64,000 nucleotides of DNA. Source: Blastomussa wellsi (taxonomy: Eukaryota > Cnidaria > Anthozoa > Scleractinia > Plerogyridae). Location of the stretch: positions 22,840,831 to 22,904,830 of the forward strand of contig OX393569.1 of assembly GCA_947652115.1 (NCBI GenBank), given 5' to 3'. Both the position numbers and the translations under genes were made by a program. How positions within the stretch are numbered: position 1 is the first letter of the stretch; each line of letters starts with the position of its first letter. The notes below the pieces were generated by a model. It was given only the letters and a program-made list of their open reading frames with translations. It searched no databases and was not told the DNA's origin. Below, piece after piece: positions 9,001 through 19,400 of this stretch.

Positions 9001-12000
9001 GTTAACGCTATAAATCTGAGAAACCTAAAAGAATTTGTGTATGGAAAAAGCTTTTAATTGTCGAGAGTTTGTAAGATACTTAAGCTTAACACAGAACAGA
9101 AACATAACTTTGTCCCTTTTGAGATTCTCAATGTCCTCTCGAGGACAACTTGAGTACATTATTGTCAGTTGACTTGTCAGCCATATTCAGATGTCCAGCG
9201 GGATGCAAAAGTTAATTACGACTGATTGACTGAAGGAATGACCAAAGGAACGACTGACCAAGCAAGTGATCTGGGCCAGGGGCTAGCTACAATACTCCTG
9301 AATATGATCAAATTCAGTTGTAAAAAGTAATTTCACTAAGTTTATCTGGTCGCCCAAAGGCATAGAGCACAGGCCTGTACTGGCGCGTATCCTAAAGGAG
9401 TGTTAATACAGGCACTGTCCCTAGGGACTAGACAATTGCAAACATTACAGCAGTGTACAAGAAGGAGTCGAGGCTAGATGAGGAAAACTATTACCCAGTG
9501 TCATAAACATCAATTCCATGTAAAATCCTGGAACTCTACCACATCACTTAGGCAAGCACAACATCTTAGCTGACTACCAACACGGCTTTACAGGGCTTCT
9601 GATAATTCGTGAAGAAAAAAGTCAAATTTCGCAGGATTTGCAGAGACAAATTCGCGGACAAAATGGCCGATTTTGTGGGAGTTTTGGGGGCAAATTTCGC
9701 TGAAAAGCAAACAAGAAACATTCCAGAAAAAAATACTGCAGGATGTCAAATTCAGTGCAAGAAAGAAAACACAAAAGTTCATCCAACACAGTTCTGAGGG
9801 AAACTGTTCTTGTTATCCTCCTTTTTCAGCTGTAATTTAAAGCCAAAAACAGCAACGCAATAAATTTCTTTTCTGTCCTCACTGTCTTGTGTTGATTTGA
9901 AGTTTCAAGGCAAGATTGTTCGTGATTGAAGGTTCAAGTCCATTTGTGAAGTCAAAACATTCTTGCGTCTCGATCGTGTCCTGCACGTATGAGTAAACAT
10001 GTGCCTGCATTACTACAGACAGCAGAATGGGAACATCCCATTCTTAATCAGCAGTTGAGGCATCTAGATTTGTCTCTTTCCTTTTAATAACGTTGTTCCT
10101 TTTGTCTTCACATTGTGGCCAGTGCCCAGTTTTTCGCAACATTAATCTTAGTTTTTGGTACGTTGTTTACTCGTGCAGTGACAAAATTTCAAGATAAATT
10201 ACAGGTTTATGGCAAGTAAACAGCCCCAACAGTCAAGATAAGTTTCAAATATGTTGTGCCAACATGTATTTGGTAAGATTTTGTAAATTTTGCGGGATTT
10301 CGTGGAAATACCTGAACTTTGTGGCTCCGCGACCCCCTGAAATATCAAAAGCCCTGGCTTTAGACAGAATTGCTCATGTGAGACTCTGAAGCTGATAAAT
10401 ACCCTTGAACATTTAGCCTGGTCAATGAACTATGGGGACCAAACAGACTTATTGATACTGAAATTTTCAAAGGCCTTCGACAGTGTTGCACATAGATGGT
10501 TACACCCGAAACTTGACTATTGCGGTGTTCGTAGACAGACGCTGGTCTGGCTGCAGGCGTGATTGAAAGATAGAACACATAAGTGATCTGTGAGGGCCAC
10601 CACGGCACTGAATCCAAGGTTTTCTCTGGAGCCCCATGAGAACAGTCCATGGGCCTCACTGCTTCTCATTCTATGTAAATGATGCGGGTAACAACATATC
10701 ACATTTAAAACTATTTGCTGATGACACACACTGTATGCAGTAACACATAAAATAATAATCAGGTAGATGCAATTAGCCTACAGAGTGATTTGGACAAACT
10801 TGTAACTTGGTCTTTAACTTGGAAAATGAACTTCCATCTCTCTTAGTATTACGAATTGTGAGTAAATAGATCCAGGAACAGCGTCATTAACCAACACACC
10901 ATGCTGAACCAAGTCCTGGAAGTAGTGGGCCACCAGCTCCTCAACTCTATTGTTATATTAATGTCTGTATTTGGTGGAAATAAACATGTGCAAAGTTCAA
11001 TGCAATAGCACTTGCCTTTCTGAGTGTTAAGAACAGCCACATACATTTCCAGATCTGTTCGTGATGATCGTTCAGCTTCAAGGTATTGGTTCAACTCCTT
11101 TACCTGTTGCGGCACAGTTAAGCCAAGGAGATAATTTTACATTTAAAATGATACATTAAAGTAGAGAAGAACCACCCCATCTCCATCCATTTATCCAGGT
11201 TCAGGAGTTAAATAAAACATGTTTTATTTATATATTAAATGCCAGTAATTCATTTTATGTACAGTACTTATAAATTTATAAACATGCAGCCTGCAAATAT
11301 GAACCAACCTGCAGAATGGTGTCTTACCTTTTCTTGCATCTCGTCAAACTTTTCTCTTGATAAAGATTCTCCTTCTTCTGATTTTTTGTCATGTTTTTTG
11401 CTTTCTCCCTCCTTAGAAATGTTGATTACAAATAATAAAAGAAAAAATTGATTCCAGATTTTAAATATAGGCAGTAAATATCTTGGCATACAGTTTTGAA
11501 TAAAATTAAATGATCTAGTAGAAAAAAATTATACACCTTAATCTTGGCTTCTGCAATTTGAAGCTTTTCTTGTACATCTTTCAACTTTGCCTTCACAAAA
11601 GATATTTCCTGAATAGGAAAAATTAATAGACCAGGAAAATAATGTCAGTAACAACTTTGTTGAGACAACATTCAGAGATTTTTGTACAAGAAACACATAT
11701 ACATGCACACATTACGTACCTCTTCCAGTGGCATGACAATTGAACGCCAGGCTTCTGCATCCGCTTGGGCCTTTCAGCAAATGCAAGAACAATAAACCAA
11801 AAATAAGCAGTACTCTATTACAGAAGTGGCTCCCTGTTTTGTTTCGTTAAACAAAACCAGTTTATTATCAATAATGGTCCACATTTCCTTCTAGTAGGGT
11901 CTGTGGTTCTGGGATCTATAACAGCCAAACTGCACACATGAGAAGGAACACGGCAGAAAATACTGAACGTTAACCATAAAAGCTTTCCATCAACTGGAAT

Positions 12001-15000
12001 TCCCTTACCTAAATTGTCCAATGTTGGAAAAGGAAATGCCAGTTGATGTTAAGAAATATTAACATTTTGGAGCGTTTACGTAGTTTGATGAAGTACGATT
12101 CAGAGGATCAGTCTAGGCCGATTTTTGTCGATCTTCTGCCAGGACCTAGTTTGGAACACCTTCAGTGGAAGAGACACAAACGATGTTTGGCAACCAGAGA
12201 AATCTTGGATAAAATCATAACTACTGTAAATAAAGATCTCTAGACATAGCAGACGGCAAAACCTTAAAATTGGTTCTCTGTCGGCACAAACCATCATTCC
12301 TGTCAACTCAATAGGTCGGATGGATATGTATGCAAAGGTGTTATTTGAAATAGCGTGACATAAGCTAAGTTAAGCAGGCCTAAAAGTTGAGCTCCATACT
12401 TTTTTCTGGTTTTTAATAATTTGTGAAAATGCTCTCAATGAAATTATACCGTTGCAAGCCAGTTATTACCTTTTCCATGCTTTTTTCAAGTGCTTTAGCA
12501 TCACCTGGGATAGCTTCCCCATCAACAGAAGGGCTTTGGCTTGATGCAGTGTTCCGTCTCATAGCACCAACAACAGCATCAGACAGTCCCAACAGCATTC
12601 TAGGCCTGCTGTTGCTGCTGCTTTCCTCATCATTTGAAAGAAGGGATTTCAGGTTTTTAACTTCATTTTCCAATCTTTGATTTCTGGCATGAAGGTTGTG
12701 CCTTTCTATTTCAAAATGTTCTTCAGCACTTTCCTTTGCCTCTCTCACAGCTTCTGCAAGAGCAGTTTTTAAGCCAAAAAATATGTTGAATGATTCAATC
12801 ATATGTGACACAGATATACCCTGGCAGTCAACTATATTGTATACTTTACCAGACATAATGGCCTGTAAAGATGCAATCTCCTCTTGGTATTTAGCACACA
12901 GTGTCTCCAGTTCCTCTTTCTGAGAGCTCTCTGCCAAAACTGCAGCAGCCCTATATCCATCACCCTCAGCAAGTACTTTCTGTAGCTCATTTTTCAATTT
13001 TCTTGCTTCCTCTTGTGCTGTCTTAACTTTTACCTTTTCTTTTGCAAGTTCCTCTGAGGTTGAATGGATAGTGAATATAAGTCAATTAGATGATGACATG
13101 ACCAAGTCACTAAGCAAGTATACTACTAAACAAATACACATCTTCTGACTTGGGAGACTGTGACGTTTGTGCCCAAAAAATTTACAGAGTGCCCAAATGT
13201 GTGAGCATTAACCAGCACTGGAATATAAACTCCCAACTCGCATGCTTATTGAAACTGTTACAATTCAAAAATAGTTTGCCAACTAAAACAAGCAAGCACA
13301 TTGTACCAGTAGGTTGTTACCATGGCACACAAGGAGAACGCAACAAAAAATCCGATTTAAAAGCAATCTATCATTCCATTTGAACACCAACTTGATTTAA
13401 AACACAGCTTGACTGTAGAGCCGTGCAATAAAATTCAGTATAGGTAAGCATGCTCCATAATCAAATCGAACACAATGATATTGTGAACAAATTGCTTTGC
13501 CATATGGTAAAGTGTTTTGGATGTTTTTGAAGCTAGATTTGCTCTTGGCTGTTGCCCAAATCCTGAGCATTTTGCTCGAAATTGTCGCCCATTTTCTAAA
13601 CTGGTCCCGGGTTGTACACCTATGAATATAGGACCATAAGCTGAGCTTCTTTAGCAATAAGAATGTCTGATTCTTATCATCACCTCTAGAAATTGATATA
13701 CACTGAACAAATATAGATCTTGGAAAAGCGTTTCCTCCATTTCATTTCCAGGCATCAATTTTCAGATTCAGATTGAAGCAAGAGTTGGCATGAATGCTGT
13801 CCCTTTGTGCACTGATCTGACTCAATACCATAAAATTCCAAAAATAAGCCCCAGGGCTTATATTTTTCAAAGGACGTTTTTGAGGGGCTTATTTTTGGAA
13901 GGGGCTTATATTCAGAGGGGCTTATATTCGGAGGGGCTTATTATAGGAGGGAAATTTGTGTTTCAAAATTTGCTGGGCTTATAATTGGAAGGAAATTTGT
14001 GTCAAAATTTTTGAAAGTGTAACTTGTAATATTAGAGGTTTTGGCTAGAAATTCGTAACAAGTTAATCAGTAGGAAATAGAATTCACCGGAAGAGAATCA
14101 GCGCTTAAACAAAACAATAGAAAAAGTAAAGAAATATTGCCTTTTGTTACACAGTACCAACCATCTGTGTCAAACATTAAAGGAGCCTTGCTTAACAAAT
14201 GGCGCATTATACAAAATCAACCAATGCTTCGACAAATTTTGAAAGAACCACTGATAATATCTTATAAGAGAGGAAAATCCTTAACAGATACACTCATTAG
14301 AGCAAAACTTTAAAAGGTCAAAATATGCTTTCACAGTGGTTTAGATGTGCGACCTGTCAACCCTTGCTGTTTCCTACCCTACCCATTCTGGGATTGTGTG
14401 GGGGTAGAACAAATATTTATAAGCATTAACTGAGGGAGGTAAGTGCATTAAATTTCAATAATTTGGGGGAGTTATTTCAGAGGGGAAAGGTATATTTACT
14501 AGTGCATGACTGATTTTGTAAAACATTGTCGTGTCATTTACTATGTGACTCTCCCTTAACAAGGTCCAGTTCAATTTCTTTAGCACAGAACTCGTGCTGC
14601 TAGACCGTCAGTAGTATTGAAGACAAAACGTATGGTATGTCGTTGAATGGACTAGATGGAATTTATATCTTTTAGAGTGTGTGGCAACCAAGCCAAGGTA
14701 GTATATTCAGCTGTTGGGCGTACAAGACTTGTACAGGGGCTGAGGTGGTTAATACAGTGCACTTAAGCAAAAAGACTAAACAAAGTTCTGTCATAACCAA
14801 TGCACATAAATACTCTACATATGCAAGGTTATAATAGCCTATATTTAAGAAAAAAACACAGTTTAATATGGTTTAATATACCATTTAAAAATATATGACG
14901 AAACAAAATATTTGAATATTCCCAGCAAACGACAATTCACAGCACAGATGAATTTAATAAGCCAGAACATCACTCACAAGCTTGTTGTTTAATTTACTAA

Positions 15001-15327
15001 GCGATATTTTATTGGTCAATCTACCCAATTAAGGAAAACATTCTAAAAAAAGATGAAGACTTCTAACCTTCTCTAGCCATGTAAAGCTCTTTAAATTTTG
15101 CTCTCCTCTGGCCGAATTCGATTTCGCTTTGTTCTTTATTTTTTAAAAGCTGGTTCTCTCGTCGTTTCAAACCTTGAATTGCAGCTCTGAGGACATTTAT
15201 GTCTGACAAAACAATGCAACACAATTATCAGCATCTGTTTCCACCAAGAATATCAAGAAATGCAACTAAACCTTGAAACCTTGTTACCGTCAGGAAGATT
15301 CTCTGCATTGTTTTCGAGGTCGTCCAT
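6095..15327 (-). CDS. RABEP1: Rabaptin (Rab5 effector), 5' half, ten coding exons
   Basis: Coiled-coil effector that links Rab5 on early endosomes to Rabex-5 and promotes endosome fusion (family knowledge). Exons in transcript order: 15327-15288 (ATG), 15202-15068, 13053-12850, 12753-12470, 11770-11720, 11608-11537, 11411-11328, 11103-11016, 7668-7621, 6481-6095; phases agree throughout and give 464 aa so far. Matches to vertebrate rabaptin include KFKELYMARE, SLQAIMSEAVRE across a splice, VKELNQYLEAERS, TDLEMYVAVLNTQK, VLQEDAEKLRKELH and LGLRRAHSASDL. The last exon has a poly-Gln run. Intron 3 is 96 bases without a stop; intron 8 uses a GC donor. Remaining exons lie beyond position 1, so the retroelement at 788-5982 sits in the next intron. 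RABEP1 versus RABEP2 is not resolved. Confidence 0.9.
6650..6751 (-). repeat. SINE 3' fragment
   Basis: In reverse complement this matches the 3' part of the tRNA-like SINE at 30166-30450: ACTAGCATCCCATCCAG, then an A/G-rich stretch, then CCGGGATAAGCTCC. The tRNA-like head is missing. Confidence 0.7.
6781..7040 (+). repeat. tRNA-like SINE copy
   Basis: The head has an A-box-like TGGCCTAATGGTTAGTG and a B-box-like AAGTTTGAGCC. The body has GTGTTGTGTTCTTGGGCAAA and CCAGGTGTATAAATGGGTAA, followed by CTAGCATCCCATCCAG. The same family recurs at 8868, 18078, 30166, 48987 and 56310. Confidence 0.8.
8868..8992 (-). repeat. tRNA-like SINE, 5' part
   Basis: Reverse complement carries GTGGCCTAATGGTTAATGTG and a B-box-like CGGGTTCGAGCC, then CAAAACACTCACACACCCAG. 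It is truncated before the 3' half of the family. Confidence 0.75.
9400..10860 (+). mobile_element. Degenerate LINE reverse transcriptase fragment, interrupted
   Basis: Conceptual translation shows non-LTR RT motifs: a YQHGF-type block near 9575, LLILKFSKAFDSVAH near 10460 and KLFADDT near 10710, with many stops and shifts. It resembles CR1/Rex-like elements in motif spacing, though the clade cannot be fixed. The copy is split at 9590 by another transposon (9591-10356). Removing that insert restores GGCTTTAGACAGAATTG, which encodes GFRQN, the usual continuation of this RT block. Confidence 0.7.
9591..10356. mobile_element. Non-autonomous DNA transposon nested in LINE
   Basis: Terminal inverted repeats begin CAGGGCTTCTGATA on the left and, in reverse complement, CAGGGCTTTTGATA on the right. 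GCTTTA is duplicated at 9585-9590 and 10357-10362. The 766-base interior encodes no transposase. A truncated relative sits at 55238. The superfamily is uncertain: the CAGGG ends recall hAT, but the visible target duplication is 6 bases, not 8. Confidence 0.75.
13835..13995 (+). repeat. Short internal repeats with GGGGCTTAT core
   Basis: The motif GGGGCTTATATT or GGGGCTTATT recurs about five times at irregular spacing, with a near-palindromic CCCCAGGGCTTATA at the left end. It looks like the end of a dispersed element in a rabaptin intron. Confidence 0.5.
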
Positions 15328-15449
15328 ATTTCTTCAGTCTTGTCGATATAAAAATTTATAAATAACAGGACGCCATCTTGTTTCTTTTGGAGGGCCTCGC
15401 TTCCATACTGTTGCAGAAAATTCATCGGGGAAGGCCTGGAGTGGGATTT

Positions 15450-15470
15450 GGGTTAGGGTTAGGGTTAGGG
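15450..15470 (+). repeat. Interstitial telomere-like repeat
   Basis: Three and a half TTAGGG units in a row (GGGTTAGGG repeated), just upstream of the rabaptin start. A short TTAGGG-like piece also occurs near 18100. Confidence 0.85.
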
Positions 15471-15944
15471 CAAGAAGTGAAGGTCGTTTGCGTTGTCATA
15501 CTGGTAAATGGTCTTGATACATGCTGCTGTGGGTTAACTGTCGCTTGTTTGTGGGCATTAAAACTACAGGGTCACCAAACTACAGTCGTCCGAATTACGT
15601 GATGAACAAAAAACAATCGGTGGCGTGACAGAAAACAGCTTCCTCCAAACAAAATCAAAGACCAGAACGTAGGTGCAATATTTTGTTTTTGGACTCACGC
15701 AAACCATCCGTGAGTCAGCGTTTATGCTGTTTTGGAAATCAAAGCAAAATTATTTGATCATTGCAGGTAAAACTCGTTACTAAATAACTTAAATCAATTT
15801 ACTAATTGATTGATTATCTGTAGTTGGTAATGTCTAAGCTTTTTTTTTGGTGTCTTCATGACTCTCAGAAAGTGCAGTAATCAGTTTTGATAGTTTATTA
15901 AAGAATTTAAAATTTATTATTTTTTAATTGCCCTATGGGTCTGG

Positions 15945-16060
15945 AGATATCTTTATAGCGGAGCCCCAGAGCCATAGAAATTGTAAGAGAACCATGCAAA
16001 ACGGTTAGCGGCATGGTTCGAAATCGCCTCCTACATGGTGGCTATTCTCCAGAAATAGGT
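15945..16060 (+). repeat. Dispersed repeat (GATATCTTTATAGC family)
   Basis: Shares GATATCTTTATAGC, a GAGCCCCAGAGCC-like stretch and the later TAGCGG motif with 27975-28130 and, more weakly, 31705-32250. No coding content. Confidence 0.45.
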
Positions 16061-16469
16061 TGACCTGGTTAACATTAAGGTTAACAGAAGCCACAGACAG
16101 ACCATAATACGTGAGAAAAATAAATAAATTAATAAAGGGAGCTATAATTCTGCCTGGAAATCGAGGCTTTTCAGGAAGCGTTGAGGTTAGCGGATTCACA
16201 AATTATCGAGGTTTCGTTTGAGTCAATTTTTGTTTTCGAGAAGGCGAGGAAGAAGAAAGTTAGAAGCAATTTTGTTCAGCGTGTTTAAATCGTGTTGAAA
16301 AAAAGTTGCCTCAGAAGACAAAATAAAGATGACTCCAATTTTACTTTGTTGTTTTGGTAACAGGAAGCATATTTTTGACACAATTTTTAATCTTCCATTT
16401 GTGAATACACAGCTATTTTCCTTCACAGCTGACTTGCAAGACACTGGATTGGTAAGACAGCAGCTCAAT

Positions 16470-19400
16470 ATGTGTATCTTGTTCCTGTACTTCTGTGACA
16501 ATCCAAGCACTGATGGATACCGTCTTGTCATGGCTTCCAACAGAGATGAATTTTATTTCAGACCAACCTCCCCTGCAAAGTTTTGGGAGGACCATCCCAG
16601 CATAATTGCAGGTACAACCTGTCTTATGCATAATATACATGCATAATAGTATCACTGATATATGTATATTCTTAAATTATGCAGCTTGAAGCCATGCTAT
16701 ATTTTTTAGGTTGGTTATTTTGGTTAACTTTATAACCATTATTCCAGACTTTTTGTCTGAAATAGAATAACCAGGCTCCAACTGTGGCTTCATGGATCAA
16801 TTTTGTATTGCAATATTGACTGGGCGTGTGGAGGTCTCAGGCTCAAATCCTGATTTTTGTCAGGCTTTTCGTCAAGTAATGAAATGAATGAAGGCATCCT
16901 TGGAGTGTGAATTTCAAAGCAATTTAAGCAATTGAATTTTTTAGCCTGAAAAAAATTTCAATCAGCTTCACGTATAGCTTTCTTCACATTTGAAAAATAC
17001 ATGTATAACCAACCAGCATCAAGAGTAGAACAACCTAACCAATCAGAGCACGGGAATTCAAATGGTTTCCAACGGGGTTGTGAAAACAACAAGTGGCAAG
17101 TTTGCATGCTCTGGAAGACAGTTTATGTTTTGGCTACAAATTTTGTACCTTTGAGAACTTTATGGAAAGGAAAGCCATTAGAAACACGCCAAGCAGTTAT
17201 AATATGGAAATGCTAAAATCATTCTTCAGGCAGAGCGAAGGCAAACTAAATGTCGATAAGGGAAAGCCAAGAAATGATTGAAAGACTTTCATTGTAGCTT
17301 TGATACAATGCAGCCATGGACTTTCCAAGAAAATTCAAGCACTCTTGGGAACACCAGGGTAAAGAAAATATTTCACTTTTGAATATGGATTTATGTTGTA
17401 ATTATTGTTTAATGAACCGACTCCTTGTGTTATCACAATTTTTGTTCAAAAATTTGCCAGTTGATTTGCAGTAGTTGATTCACTTATGGCGACGTTTCTC
17501 GATGCGATAGCAAAAGGTTTTCTTTTAAAAAGTATTAGCACAGTGTGTTTTGTACCGCTATTTAAATAAAGTTCTTATTTACGATCTTGTCGCCACCATA
17601 ATTTTTCTTTTCTGTTTAAAAGAGATCTCGCTTGGAAACCCATCAGAATGCATTTGCAGCTTTGTTTTCCTTGCACTGCGTTTAACTCTTTAATTATAGA
17701 CCAGAAAAATCACTTTGACAAACTTAAACAAATTACAGCATAGAAAGTGCTTTGTATGGATTATTATTCACTTGTCGCAAAACTTTGGAAAACTCGTGAA
17801 TAAAAATCCATACATCACACTTTCTATGAAGTAATCTACATTTACTAAATTTTGATCAGCATGACAAGATGCAGCTTTACTATAACTTCAGGCAAAGTTT
17901 AAAAACATTCTGTACATGGGGTCCAGAGTCACCTTAAATTTACGAAAACGAGATTCTTTTAAACTTTGCCTTAAGTTTCATCTTGCCTTGCTGATCAAAA
18001 TTTAATGATAAAAAATATTAGTGGTTAAAGCTAAAATTAAGGGTGTATTTACAGGGTTATACTATAATTGCTATGGGTGGGCCGGAGGCACAGTGGGTTA
18101 GGGTTAAATTTATGAAACAGGACTCTTTTAAACTTTTCTGGCACCCATGATACTACTTCGTGCTGGTTTCCAGATTGGACGATCCGGGTTTGAGCCCCTT
18201 GCCAGGGCACTGCGTTGTGTTCTTAGCCATTAGACACTTTACTCTCGCTGTGCCTCTCTTTACCCAGGTGTATAAATGGGTACCGGCAAATTTACTGCTG
18301 GGGGGTAGCCCTCCCCAAAGACCTAAAAGAAAATTAAGGTTACTTTCCACCTTCGCGGGTGTCCTTCGGGAAAAAATTTGTACACGTGCTAGACATTAGT
18401 TTAATAAATACCGGTAGATTTGGATTTAGATTATAGTTTAAGCAGTTTTTCCTTTTAGTAAGTGTCAGGAGCCGATTCGATGTGAAACAACCAGGGTTTC
18501 TTCTATTGAATTTATCGGGTATCAGATGCTGCAGCACTAGAAGTCTGATTGGTTGTCTAGAGATCTGCATCTAAAGTTGGAGTAGTTAAAAATAAGAGAG
18601 AGGTGTTGCATAAATGGACGCCACAGGAAAAATGTTTTAAGAGAATTTCCAGACACCGTTTTGTTGGTTGTTATCACGAAAATTGGTCAAATCTACATAC
18701 CCTATAAATTCGATAGAAGAAACCTTGGTTATTTCACGTCTTGACACGGCTCCTGACAGTTAGTAAAAGAAAAAATCACTTAAATTTTATTTGTATGATA
18801 AACTCCATTTATTAAGCTTTCTTCTGATGTATAGTTTGTTAGGATTTTATTGAAACTAGCGTGCGTACAAAGAGGCTTCTTTTAATTATTTTTAATTTTT
18901 TAATAATGAAATGATACATGTGGAGAGAAAAACTTGGAAAAAAATTCTGGGTTCGCATTTTTATAGGATTTGAACGCACGGCTTTCTACAGGTTTCGAAT
19001 TTAGTCAGATATTGCTTTACATTGTTTTAATGTAAAATATTGTGACTGAAAAGCCATGTAAAGTCAGCTGGTGTGATCCTCAGATTAGGTTCTTAATGCA
19101 GTGCATAAATGCAATGGGGAGCAAACTGAAAAAGAAACGATTTGTTTAAACAGAACAATCCATTACAAGTATTACACTGTAATGTTACTGGAATGAAATA
19201 ATGTTGGCCTTTGTTTGCTTTTGTTTTTTTTCCTTGGATGGGGTGTTTTTTTTGGGGGGGGTTTGAATAGGGTGTCAAATTTTTCTTTATCCTTAAATAG
19301 GTTCAGGATTTAAGAACCTTTGTGGCACACACCTATCCTAAATTTAAGGTTACCATATAGTATGTATCCCCCCCACCTGGATATGATTCACCATGATTTG

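Larger units (their letters stand above)
15328..16469. promoter_or_regulatory. Head-to-head promoter region between rabaptin and TANGO2
   Basis: About 1.14 kb separates the two divergent start codons. It must hold both 5'UTRs and promoters. No TATA box is obvious. It contains a telomere-like run at 15450-15470 and a dispersed repeat at 15945-16060. An in-frame upstream ATG at 16329 would add 47 residues to TANGO2, but family proteins start at the later MC, so it is not used. Confidence 0.5.

Noticed and set aside
6095..15327. CRISPR, operon or bacterial contamination
   Set aside because: Intron-rich animal genes run through the whole window; no array with regular spacers exists. The 88-bp units have no unique spacers.
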